A DNA stretch of 64,000 nucleotides from Agromyces lapidis (GTDB lineage: Bacteria > Actinomycetota > Actinomycetes > Actinomycetales > Microbacteriaceae), in the NCBI RefSeq assembly GCF_009749405.1, contig NZ_WBIQ01000006.1, forward strand, positions 124,001-188,000, read 5' to 3'. Made by a program: the position numbers and the translations under genes. Below are positions 8,705-16,665 of this stretch, piece by piece. The notes below the pieces were generated by a model that had not been told where the DNA came from, searched no databases, and was given only the letters and a program-made list of their open reading frames with translations. Every line of letters begins with the position of its first letter. Within the stretch, counting starts at the first letter, position 1.

Positions 8705-9013
8705 ATGGCGCGTTCGAACCGATCCCGGGGCCGCGCTGCGCGTGCACGCGAAGGGCACCCCGACCTCGACATCGACCGTCTGACCGCCGGATGGCGGCGC
8801 ACCGAGGTGCACGCCGGTCGCGAGTGGAACGTCCAGCCCGTCTCCGAGGCGCAGGCCGTGAAGGCCTATCTCTGCCCCGGTTGCGGGCTCGAGGTCGCAC
8901 CCGGCGTCGCGCATCTCGTCGCCTGGCGCGCCGACGGCGTCCTCGGCGATGCCGCGGACCTCGCCGGCCGGCGGCACTGGCACACGCACTGTTGGAGGTT
9001 GGGCGCACGGTGA
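8705..9013 (+). CDS. Small conserved actinobacterial protein with a Cys/His metal-like site
   Basis: A 102-residue protein. The first 25 residues are Arg-rich. The second half has YLCPGCGLEV, then GVAHLVAW, then RRHWHTHCW. The CPxC pair and the HWHxHCW cluster could form a zinc site. Similar short proteins are widespread in actinobacteria, often misnamed ATP/GTP-binding, and have no known function. Its TGA overlaps the GTG of the following hydrolase by 4 nt, so they are translated together. Confidence 0.65.
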   Translation: MARSNRSRGRAARAREGHPDLDIDRLTAGWRRTEVHAGREWNVQPVSEAQAVKAYLCPGCGLEVAPGVAHLVAWRADGVLGDAADLAGRRHWHTHCWRLGAR

Positions 9014-9795
9014 GCGGAACAGACGAATCGATCGAGATCCGGGCGGGTGTCGAGCTGCCCGCCCGCCGCGAGGAGATCGAGCTCCGCACGAGCGACGGGT
9101 TGCGTCTCGTCGGCGAGCTGGCGCTGCCTGCCGAACGCGAACCGGTCGCGACGCTGGTGACGCTCCACCCGCTGCCGACAGCCGGCGGATTCATGGACTC
9201 GCACATCCTCCGCAAGGCGGCCGCGAGGCTCCCGGCGCTCGCCGACCTCGCCGTGCTGCGCTTCAACACACGCGGCACCGCATCCCCCCGTGGGACGAGC
9301 GAGGGCGCGTTCGGCGAAGGGCTCGCCGAGCGCGCCGACGTCGCCGCGGCGATGGCGTTCGTCGCCGAGCGGGAGCTGCCGCATCCCTGGCTCGTCGGCT
9401 GGTCGTTCGGCACCGAGCTCGCGCTGAAGTACGGACTCGATCACGGCATCGACGGCGCGATCCTGCTCTCTCCGCCGCTGCACCGCACGAGTGAGGGCGA
9501 ACTCGCCCGCTGGCGCGACGCGGCGCCCGCACTCGTCGCGCTCATTCCCGAGCACGACGACTACCTGAAGCCGGCGGAGGCCGCCGAGCGGTTCGCCGGG
9601 CTCCCGCGACTGCGGCGCATCGATGTCGCCGGCGGCCGCCACCTCTGGGTGGGGGAGTCGCAGACCAGGCGGGTCCTCGACGAGATCGTCTCCGTGGTGA
9701 ACCCCGCCGCAGCGCCGCTGCCCACCCGTTGGCCGGCGGTCGACGGCGGTGATGCAGGCGAGTCGCGCGTGTCTGACGAGGCTTCCGGCTCGTGA
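9010..9795 (+). CDS. Alpha/beta hydrolase
   Basis: A 261-residue hydrolase of the alpha/beta fold. The nucleophile elbow is GWSFGTE (about residue 133), preceded by LVTLHPLPTAGGFMDS (oxyanion region) and VLRFNTRGTASPRG. A late Asp (PEHDDYL) and His (GGRHLWVG) complete a plausible triad. The HPLP...RFNTRG pattern resembles CocE/NonD-type or dienelactone-like small hydrolases; no substrate can be named. The GTG start overlaps the stop of the small Cys/His protein, implying a two-gene operon. Confidence 0.78.
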   Translation: MSGTDESIEIRAGVELPARREEIELRTSDGLRLVGELALPAEREPVATLVTLHPLPTAGGFMDSHILRKAAARLPALADLAVLRFNTRGTASPRGTSEGAFGEGLAERADVAAAMAFVAERELPHPWLVGWSFGTELALKYGLDHGIDGAILLSPPLHRTSEGELARWRDAAPALVALIPEHDDYLKPAEAAERFAGLPRLRRIDVAGGRHLWVGESQTRRVLDEIVSVVNPAAAPLPTRWPAVDGGDAGESRVSDEASGS

Positions 9796-9859
9796 ACGCA
9801 GCACCCAGGACGGGCGATCTCGATCGCTCGGCGTCCGAGGTTGCGTGCATCATGGAGCG

Positions 9860-10684
9860 ATGAGCGCAGGATCGGATCGTCTCCCGGTCGTGCTGCTGCA
9901 CGGCTGGCCGGTCACCGAGACGCATTGGCGACACCTGATTCCCCTCCTCGACGAGGCTGGCTTCACCGCCGTTCCGATCAGCCTGCCGGGTCTCGGCGTG
10001 GCACCAGACATGAGCACGAGCTTCCGCAAGGCGGATCTCGCGCGTTGGGTGATGGAGCAACTTGCTCGACGTGGGATCACGAAGTTCGCGTTGATCGGCC
10101 ATGACTGGGGTGCCGCAGTCGCCGTGTTCCTGGCTGATGTCCTGGGTTTCGCGGTGCCCGCTCTTGTCGTCGAAGAAGAGATCCTCCCCGGAATCGACAC
10201 CGACATCCCCTTCCCGGGCAGCGACCACTATCCGGCCTGGCACGGGCCTTTCAACCGTGCAGTCGGTCTCGCGGAACACCTCGTCCCGGGCCGCGAAGCC
10301 GCCTACTACGGTTCGTTCCTCCAGCAGAGCGCGGGCCCGGCGGGACTCGACCCCGCCGCGATGCGTTCATACGTCGACGCATATTCCGCGGCGGGCGTTC
10401 TGGAAGCGAGCCTCGGCTACTACCGCACCCGTAGCGGTGATCTCAGCGACGTCCAGGCGCTCGTCACGAATCACCTCGCAACACCGGTGCTCGCGATCGG
10501 CGGCCGGTTCGCGATGGGCTCCGCCGTTGCCGACGCCATGCGTCGCATCGCCGGGGATGTGACGGCTCTCGTCCTCGACGACTCGGGGCACTATCCACTC
10601 GAGCAAGAGCCTGAAACAGCCGGGCGCGCGGTCATCCGGTTTCTTCACCAGCACTGCTCGAAACCTGTTGCGCGCGGGCGATGA
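9860..10684 (+). CDS. Alpha/beta hydrolase, epoxide hydrolase/haloalkane dehalogenase-like
   Basis: A 275-residue protein with LLHGWPVTETHW (oxyanion HGxP, residues 13-24), nucleophile IGHDWGAA near residue 80 (Asp nucleophile, as in epoxide hydrolases and dehalogenases) and C-terminal DDSGHYPLEQEPE supplying the His. The usual start is ATG 9860, with GGAGCG just upstream; the longer frame from 9749 overlaps the previous gene. Third positions are less G/C-biased than in neighbours (for example CAA CTT GCT CGA CGT GGG), and its 3' side abuts a coding-like remnant on the other strand, so recent acquisition is plausible. Confidence 0.8.
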   Translation: MSAGSDRLPVVLLHGWPVTETHWRHLIPLLDEAGFTAVPISLPGLGVAPDMSTSFRKADLARWVMEQLARRGITKFALIGHDWGAAVAVFLADVLGFAVPALVVEEEILPGIDTDIPFPGSDHYPAWHGPFNRAVGLAEHLVPGREAAYYGSFLQQSAGPAGLDPAAMRSYVDAYSAAGVLEASLGYYRTRSGDLSDVQALVTNHLATPVLAIGGRFAMGSAVADAMRRIAGDVTALVLDDSGHYPLEQEPETAGRAVIRFLHQHCSKPVARGR

Positions 10685-10829
10685 CGGCGTCCACGACGTC
10701 CGCGGAGGTCGCCGATCGCCTGCTCAGCCCCGCGTCGCGAAGCTGCGCGACGACCACTTCGACGAAGTCGATACTGCGCGAGTCCGCGCGTACGGCGTCC
10801 GCTCACCCGGGTTCGGTCGAAGACAGACC

Positions 10830-11894
10830 CTAGCGCTCGTTCTGCCGGGGGATCACGACCTGCTTGATGATCAGCAGGAGCGCGGCGGCGACCGGGATCG
10901 CGACGAGCGCCCCGAGCACGCCGCCGAGCGCACCGCCCGCGAGCGCGGCGATGACGACGAGGGCACCCGGCACCTTGACCGCGCGGTTCATGATGCGCGG
11001 ACTCAGCACGTATGCCTCGACCTGCATGTAGATCACGTAGTAGATCGCCGCCGCGAGTGCGGTGAGCGGTGAGCCGATCGACGGGATCAGGCAGACGAGC
11101 ACGATGACGATCGAGCCCGTGAGCGTGCCGACGAGGGGCACGAGCGAGAACATGAACGCGAGGAACGCCAGGACCGCGGTGAACGGCGCGCCGATGATCG
11201 AGAGATAGATGAAGCTCAGCGCGCCGTTGACGGCGGCGAGCGACACCTGCCCGAGCACGAACCGCCCGACCGACTGGGTGATCTGCTCGGTCAGGTCGGC
11301 GAAACGGGCACGCTTCGAGGCGGGCACCAACTGGTAGGTCGCCCGCTTCATCGTGTTGAGCGACGCCGTGAAGTAGAGCATCAGGATGAACACGATGATG
11401 ACCGCGAACACCCCGGTGCCGATCGCCACGGCGACCTGCAGCACCCCGCCCGCGAGTTCCGAGAGCTTGTCGGGGTTCGTGAAGAAGTCGGTGAGCGCCG
11501 CGGTGACCTGATCGGCGATCTCGTCGACCTTGAGCAGCGGGAACTGCTCCTGGAGGAACTCGAGCCAGTCCTGGGCGGTCACCTGCTCGACGATCCGCGG
11601 GATCTCGTCGATGAAGTCGCTCACCTGCTCGACGATCGTCGGCACGACCGCGAGCACGAGGGCGGCGGCGATGAGCCCGACGCCGCTCATGACGATCAGG
11701 ATCGCGGACCAACGCGGAAGCCCTCGGCGCTCGAGCCAGCTGATCGCCGGGTCGAGGCCGAGGGCCAGGAAGAGCGCTGCTCCGATGTAGGTGATGATCG
11801 CCGAGAGGCTGACGATCGAGGCCAGGATGAAGAGCCCGACTCCGACACCGAGGGTGCCGACGAGCCCGATTCGGAACGCGTTCTGGATCTTCAC
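10830..11894 (-). CDS. AI-2E family transporter (UPF0118 permease)
   Basis: A 354-residue integral membrane protein with about 8 membrane segments. There is an N-terminal pair (IGLVGTLGVGVGLFILASIVSL), a long periplasmic-type loop containing IVEQVSDFIDEIPRIVEQV, and a hydrophobic C-terminal half with FMFSLVPLVGTLTGSI. That is the pattern of the TqsA/YdiK family. Members export or import small molecules, and some act as Na+/H+ antiporters, so autoinducer transport is only a family label. The start is GTG with AGGAG about 11 nt upstream. It follows the coiled-coil gene at 11920 in the same direction with a 25-nt gap, so cotranscription is likely. Confidence 0.85.
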   Translation of the reverse strand: MKIQNAFRIGLVGTLGVGVGLFILASIVSLSAIITYIGAALFLALGLDPAISWLERRGLPRWSAILIVMSGVGLIAAALVLAVVPTIVEQVSDFIDEIPRIVEQVTAQDWLEFLQEQFPLLKVDEIADQVTAALTDFFTNPDKLSELAGGVLQVAVAIGTGVFAVIIVFILMLYFTASLNTMKRATYQLVPASKRARFADLTEQITQSVGRFVLGQVSLAAVNGALSFIYLSIIGAPFTAVLAFLAFMFSLVPLVGTLTGSIVIVLVCLIPSIGSPLTALAAAIYYVIYMQVEAYVLSPRIMNRAVKVPGALVVIAALAGGALGGVLGALVAIPVAAALLLIIKQVVIPRQNER

Positions 11895-11919
11895 GGGATA
11901 CGCGCTCCTTCCAGCCGGA

Positions 11920-13533
11920 CTACTTCGTGTCGGCCGCGATCTGCTCTGCCTGCGTCAGCACGCCGCGCAGGCTCTCGAAGTAGCCGGCGACCGCGTCGCG
12001 CTCGATCCTAATCTGCGAGAGCCGGTCCTCCGCGTCCGCCACGAGGGCGCGGGTGCGCTCTTCGGCGTCGGCGATGAGCTTGCGCGCCTGGTCATGCGCG
12101 GCGGCGATGCGCTCGCGCGCCTCTTCGTCGGCCTTGTCGCGCACCCCGGCGATCTCGGCGCGGACCTCGGTCTCGAGGCGCTCGGCCTCGGCGCGGCTCG
12201 AGGCCGTGCGTGCGACCGCCTCGGCGAGCTCGGCGTTGGCGTCGTCGAGGAACTGCTGGGTCTGGGCGACCGCCTCCTGGTGCGCGGTGAGACGCTCCTG
12301 CTCGGACTCGTCGCGCTTCGCGGTGAGCTCCGATTCGAGGTCGAGGTGCGCCTTCTCGATCTCGCGGCGCATACGGTTCACCTCGTGCGTCGTCTTCTTG
12401 CGCATCGCGGTGAGCTGGTTGTCGAGGTCGATCCGTGCCTGCTCGGACTCGGCGTCGAAGTCGGCGCGGGCCTGCTCCTGCTCGAGGGCGAGGTCGGCGC
12501 GCATCTGGTCGAGGTCGGCGGCGTGCTTCGCGCGGATGCGCTCGAGCTCGTGCTGGAGCTTCAGGCGTGCGGCCTCGGCCTCGCGCTCGAGGTCGACCTT
12601 GGCCTGCTCGCGCTGCTGGGCGAGTTCTGCCCGGCTGCCCTCGAGTTCGCGGTCGAGGTCGGCGCGGGCCTGCTCGAGCTCGTGCACGAGTGCGGCGCGG
12701 CGCTCGGTGATCTCGGCGTCGATGTCGGCGCGGGCCTCGGCCGACTCGCGGGCGAGGTCGAGCTTGGACTGCTCGGACTCGCGGGCGAGGTCGATGCGGG
12801 CCTGCTCGGTCTCCTTCGCGAGCTCGGCGCGGGCGCGGTCGAGCTCGATCGCGACCTCGGCACGCGTCTGCTCGGTCTCCTGGGTGAGCCCCGCCGCGGT
12901 CGCACGGGCCTCGCTCGCCTCGCTGTTCGCGGCGACGAGGATCTCGGAGGCCTTCCGCTCGGCCGCCGACACGAGCGCCGCCGACTCGCGCTTCGCGGTG
13001 GAGCGCAGCTCGGCGGTCTCGGTCGCGACGGCGCCGCGGATCGCCGCGGCGTCGCGCGCGGCGTCCTGACGGAGCTGCTCGCTCGTCTCGTGGGCGCGGG
13101 AGACCATGTCGTCGGCCTCGACGCGGGCGTTCTCGAGCACGCGGTTCGCCTGCGCGCGGGCCTCGGTGAGCGTGCGCTCGGCGAGTTCGTGCGCGTCGGA
13201 GCGCATGAGGTGCGACTCGTCCTCGGCGGCGCGGCGGAGCTTCTCCGCGTCGATGTCGGCCTGGGCGATGAGCCGGGTCGACTGCTCCTCGGCGACGCGC
13301 AGCGTGTTCTCGAGCTTGGTGCCGAGCCCCGAGAAGGTCGGGCTGCCGACCTCTTCGAGCTCCGCGGTGAGCTCCTCGATGCGCGCGAGCAGGCGCTTGT
13401 TCTCCTTCACCGAGTCGGACGACTGGTTGTTCGCGGTGATGATGTCACGACGAAGACCGTTGATGGCCTTGTCGACCTCGTCCTTGTCGTATCCGCGGAA
13501 CACCTGTGTGAACTCGGTCTCTTCGACGGCCAT
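11920..13533 (-). CDS. DivIVA-like coiled-coil cytoskeletal protein with hendecad repeats
   Basis: A 537-residue, almost entirely helical protein. The N-terminus (TEFTQVFRGYDKDEVDKAINGLRRD) is a DivIVA-type motif with the FRGYD...EVD core. Residues 40-215 form Ala/Glu-rich coiled coil. Residues 221-374 are 14 consecutive 11-residue repeats such as EQARIDLARES, and coiled coil continues to the end. ATG 13533 has GGAGGAAGC directly upstream; the longer frame from 13638 lacks one. The design recalls Streptomyces Scy/FilP and Wag31, so a polar or cortical scaffold in cell-wall growth is inferred. A TACAAT -10 lies upstream and the AI-2E permease follows. Confidence 0.85.
   Translation of the reverse strand: MAVEETEFTQVFRGYDKDEVDKAINGLRRDIITANNQSSDSVKENKRLLARIEELTAELEEVGSPTFSGLGTKLENTLRVAEEQSTRLIAQADIDAEKLRRAAEDESHLMRSDAHELAERTLTEARAQANRVLENARVEADDMVSRAHETSEQLRQDAARDAAAIRGAVATETAELRSTAKRESAALVSAAERKASEILVAANSEASEARATAAGLTQETEQTRAEVAIELDRARAELAKETEQARIDLARESEQSKLDLARESAEARADIDAEITERRAALVHELEQARADLDRELEGSRAELAQQREQAKVDLEREAEAARLKLQHELERIRAKHAADLDQMRADLALEQEQARADFDAESEQARIDLDNQLTAMRKKTTHEVNRMRREIEKAHLDLESELTAKRDESEQERLTAHQEAVAQTQQFLDDANAELAEAVARTASSRAEAERLETEVRAEIAGVRDKADEEARERIAAAHDQARKLIADAEERTRALVADAEDRLSQIRIERDAVAGYFESLRGVLTQAEQIAADTK
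12412..12873 (-). repeat. 14 tandem 33-bp (11-residue) repeats inside the coiled-coil gene
   Basis: Residues 221-374 read as 14 back-to-back units with no insertion. The consensus is E-Q-A-R-x-D/E-L-x-x-E-x; examples are EQARIDLARES, EQARADLDREL and EQAKVDLEREA. The 11-residue period is that of right-handed (hendecad) coiled coils. Confidence 0.85.
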
Positions 13534-13587
13534 GCTTCCTCCGGGTCGTGTCCCGCGTTTGTGGGGGCTCATGCGGGAATCGTTCCG

Positions 13588-13593
13588 ATTGTA
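13588..13593 (-). promoter_or_regulatory. -10 box for the coiled-coil DivIVA-like gene
   Basis: TACAAT reads on the minus strand about 54 nt before ATG 13533, giving a leader of about 48 nt with a strong GGAGGA site. No convincing -35 is visible. Confidence 0.45.
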
Positions 13594-13716
13594 CGGGGCT
13601 TCGGGATGCCGCGTGGCCCGGCCGCTGCCATCGTTCAATGAGGCGACTCACAGACTCAGCCGGTAGTGTGGAATGTCTTTGTCGGATGCCGCGTCGAGCG
13701 GCTTTGGAGGTTGTTC

Positions 13717-15630
13717 GTGCGCTTCGCCCTCGCAATCGTGGCCTTCGTCGCCGCGGCCGTGATGATCGGGCTCGGCATCGCCCAACGCACCGTGTTCATG
13801 GAAGCCGATCGGGTCTCGATGTCCGCGGAGTCCGACGGCGAGAGCGCGTTCATCGTGATCGGACCCGATGCGCTTGCCGCGAATCCCGGCAAGCAGGAGG
13901 TCTCCGTGTCTGGCGACGGCCCCATCTTCATCTCGTACGGCCGCACCACCGACATCGAGGCCTGGCTCGGTGAGATCCCCTACGAGTCGGTGCACTACGA
14001 CGCCGAGGAGAAGGTGCTCGTGACCGAGACGGTGGAGGCGTCGTCGATCGACGAGCCCGCCGCGGAGACGCCGACCGAGGCTCCTGCGCCGACGGCGACT
14101 CCTGCGCCGACGGCGACCGCCGAGACCCCCGCCGCGAACGAGGCTGCGCCCGACCCCGAGGCGCTTGCCGCGGCGACCCCAATCGGGTCCGACCTCTGGC
14201 TCGACGAGTTCACGGGGGAGCGTTTCGTGACCACGACCATCGACGTCCCCGAGGGTATCTCCGTGCTCGTCGCCTCCGACGGGCTCTCGCCCGCACCTGC
14301 CCGCGTGACGCTCGACTGGCCGACCGACACGGCGACGCCGTGGGCCGGGCCGCTCATCGCGGGCGGCGCCCTCGTCTTCCTCGTGGGGCTCGCGCTGCTC
14401 GCGTCGGGATTCATACGGCATCGACGTTCGCGCGGCCCGCGTCGCAATCTTCCCAAGGGCTCGCGCGGGCGCCTCCCGAGCGCACCGAAGCCCACGCGGA
14501 ACCAGGTCGGCGCCGGCGGGGGCCGACGTGCCATCGGACGCGCCAAGCGCGTCGCGATCGTACCGGCCCTCCTCGTCCCCGCCCTCGCGCTCTCCGCGTG
14601 CTCGGCCGACTACTGGCCGAGTTTCGACGGGGAGACCGCGCCCGCCACGACGGCACCGGCGACCCCGCTCGCGTCCGCAGAGCCCGAGGAGACGGTCGAT
14701 CCCGATGCCCCGATCGTGGAACCCGCGGTGACGGTTCCGCAGATGGAGCGAATCATGCGGCGCCTCGCCGTCTTCACGGCCGGCATCGACGAGTCCCGCG
14801 GGTCCGCCGCCGCCGAAGAACGTTTCGTCGGGCCGCCGCTCGACGCCAGGGTCGCCAACTACGCGATCCGGGGCACGCTCCCGGACCACCCGCTCCCGCC
14901 CGCGATTCCTGCCGCGCCGGTGACGTTGACGCTGCCGCAGCAGTCAACGGGGTGGCCGCGCACGGTGCTCACGATCGCGAAGAACGCCGACGACGAGACG
15001 ATCGCGCCGACCGCGCTCGTGCTCGTGCAGGAGACCCCGCGGGACAACTACCACGTGATCTCGCAGACCGCGCTGGTGCCCGACACCGATGTTCCCGAGG
15101 TTGCACCGGCCTCGATCGGGGCCCCGCCGATCTCGCCCGAGTACAAGGGGCTCGTGATGCCCACCGGTCAGGTCGCGGCGGCCTACGCCGACATCCTGCA
15201 GAACGGCGCCGAGAGCACCTTCGCTCCGATGTTCGCGCTCGACGACTCCGACCTCGACGAGGCGCTCAACGCCGCGAGCCGCAAGCAGGCGGCCCAGGCA
15301 GAGAACCCCACCGCGACGCTCACGGTGTCGACGGCTGCGGGCACGACGCCTCCGATCTCGTTCGGCACGATCGACGCCGGGGCGATCGTCGCGGTCGACG
15401 TGCTCCGCGGTGAGAAGAGCGTGCCCAACGACGGAGGCACCACTGGTTTCCAGGAGGGCGGCAGCGCCGCGGCGCTGTCGGGATTCACCGGGCAGAGTGC
15501 CAAGGGAGTGACGCGACGAAGCGGCATCCAACTGCTCTTCTACGTGCCCGGCGTCAGCGCCGGTGAGGACGCGCAGATCCAGCTCCTCGGCTGGTCCGAG
15601 AACCTCATCCAAGCATCGGAGGTCAAGTGA
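13717..15630 (+). CDS. Three-segment membrane protein with an internal lipobox
   Basis: A 637-residue protein I cannot assign to a family. TM1 spans residues 1-24. An extracytoplasmic Ala/Pro/Thr-rich domain follows to about 205. TM2 (WAGPLIAGGALVFLVGLALL) is near 210-234, then a basic Arg/Lys/Gly-rich cytoplasmic linker, then TM3 (RVAIVPALLVPALALSAC) ending at C295 in a lipobox-like L-S-A-C. The C-terminal 340 residues would be outside. GTG 13717 is chosen because GGAGG lies 6 nt upstream; TTG 13711 is too close. The stop overlaps the GTG of the CnoX-like gene. It could be a fusion of a membrane protein and a lipoprotein; no internal in-frame start at the joint is evident. Confidence 0.7.
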   Translation: MRFALAIVAFVAAAVMIGLGIAQRTVFMEADRVSMSAESDGESAFIVIGPDALAANPGKQEVSVSGDGPIFISYGRTTDIEAWLGEIPYESVHYDAEEKVLVTETVEASSIDEPAAETPTEAPAPTATPAPTATAETPAANEAAPDPEALAAATPIGSDLWLDEFTGERFVTTTIDVPEGISVLVASDGLSPAPARVTLDWPTDTATPWAGPLIAGGALVFLVGLALLASGFIRHRRSRGPRRNLPKGSRGRLPSAPKPTRNQVGAGGGRRAIGRAKRVAIVPALLVPALALSACSADYWPSFDGETAPATTAPATPLASAEPEETVDPDAPIVEPAVTVPQMERIMRRLAVFTAGIDESRGSAAAEERFVGPPLDARVANYAIRGTLPDHPLPPAIPAAPVTLTLPQQSTGWPRTVLTIAKNADDETIAPTALVLVQETPRDNYHVISQTALVPDTDVPEVAPASIGAPPISPEYKGLVMPTGQVAAAYADILQNGAESTFAPMFALDDSDLDEALNAASRKQAAQAENPTATLTVSTAAGTTPPISFGTIDAGAIVAVDVLRGEKSVPNDGGTTGFQEGGSAAALSGFTGQSAKGVTRRSGIQLLFYVPGVSAGEDAQIQLLGWSENLIQASEVK

Positions 15631-16574
15631 CGAACCCGATCCCTCCCTCAGGAGCGGCCCTTCGCGGCGCCGTCGACCTGTCGGCGCTCGTGCAGCGGCA
15701 GCAGGCTTCCGCTGCGCCCGGCGGCGCGCACGCACCGTCCTCGGCCGACCGGATCGTCGTCGAGACGGACGACACCGGCTTCGGAGCCGTCCTCGAGCTC
15801 TCGCGCACGGTTCCCGTGGTCGTCGCGCTGTGGGCCTCGTGGAGCGAGCCGTCGCAGGCCCTCCTCGGCGTCCTCGAACGCCTGGTGCGTGCTCGGGACG
15901 GACGGTTGGTCCTCGCCGCGGCCGACGCCGATCGAAGCCCGCAGCTCGTGCAGGCGTTCCAGGCCCAGGCGATCCCGACCGTCGTGGCGCTCGTCGCTGG
16001 GCAGCCGGTGCCGCTCTTCGCAGGCGAGCAGCCCGACGACGTCATCTCGCAGCTCTTCGACCAGCTGCTCGAGCTCGGAGCCCAGCACGGCGTGTCGGGC
16101 CGGGTCGAACCGGGCGAGGGCGATGGCCAGGCCGACGCACCCGAACCGGTCGAGGCACCGCTGCCGCCGCTCCATCAGGAGGCCTACGAGGCGATCGAGC
16201 GACGCGACTACGAAGCGGCCGCTGCGGCGTACCGCACCGCCATCGCCCAAGACCCCCGTGACGCCCTGGCCGTCGCCGGGCTCGCGCAGGTGAACCTCCT
16301 CGGCCGACTCGCCGGCAAGACCCTCGACGAGATCCGCCAGGCGGCCGCCGCGGCGCCCGACGACCTCGCCGCACAGCTCGACGTCGTCGACCTCGACGTC
16401 TCGGGCGGCCACGTCGACGACGGGTTCGATCGGCTCCTCACGATGTTCCCCTCCCTCGACGCCGACGGGCAGAAGCTCGTGCGCGAACGGCTCGTCGAGC
16501 TGTTCGAGGTCGTCGGCACGGAGGATCCTCGGGTGGCGACGGCCCGCCGCCGTCTCGCGAGCCTGCTCTACTGA
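15627..16574 (+). CDS. CnoX/YbbN-like thioredoxin-fold and TPR co-chaperone
   Basis: A 315-residue protein. Residues 45-150 form a thioredoxin domain (VVVALWASWSEPSQALLGVLERL), in which the CxxC active site is replaced by SEPS, so it cannot act as a disulfide reductase. The C-terminal half is helical with TPR-like repeats (YEAIERRDYEAAAAAYRTAI near 190; DALAVAGLAQVNLLG). This layout matches YbbN/CnoX proteins, which hold unfolded substrates for DnaK and GroEL. GTG 15627 overlaps the upstream stop by 4 nt. It is convergent with glgB. Confidence 0.85.
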   Translation: MTNPIPPSGAALRGAVDLSALVQRQQASAAPGGAHAPSSADRIVVETDDTGFGAVLELSRTVPVVVALWASWSEPSQALLGVLERLVRARDGRLVLAAADADRSPQLVQAFQAQAIPTVVALVAGQPVPLFAGEQPDDVISQLFDQLLELGAQHGVSGRVEPGEGDGQADAPEPVEAPLPPLHQEAYEAIERRDYEAAAAAYRTAIAQDPRDALAVAGLAQVNLLGRLAGKTLDEIRQAAAAAPDDLAAQLDVVDLDVSGGHVDDGFDRLLTMFPSLDADGQKLVRERLVELFEVVGTEDPRVATARRRLASLLY

Positions 16575-16626
16575 GTCGTCGCGAGCCGACGCCCGATGCG
16601 TCGGGTGACCGGCCGAGCCGTCGAGT

Positions 16627-16665
16627 CGCGAGGCGGGCGATGCCGGACGGGACCGCCCGCTCGCG
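16627..16665. terminator. Inverted repeat between convergent CnoX-like gene and glgB
   Basis: CGCGAGGCGGGC (16627-16638) pairs with GCCCGCTCGCG (16655-16665) with one bulged base. It sits in the 91-nt gap between convergent genes and lacks a T tract, so a termination role is only suggested. Confidence 0.3.

Noticed and set aside
11791-13641. 616-codon plus-strand frame with regular Leu/Gly repeats
   Set aside because: It is the reverse complement of the hendecad-repeat coiled-coil gene; the periodicity is inherited from that gene.
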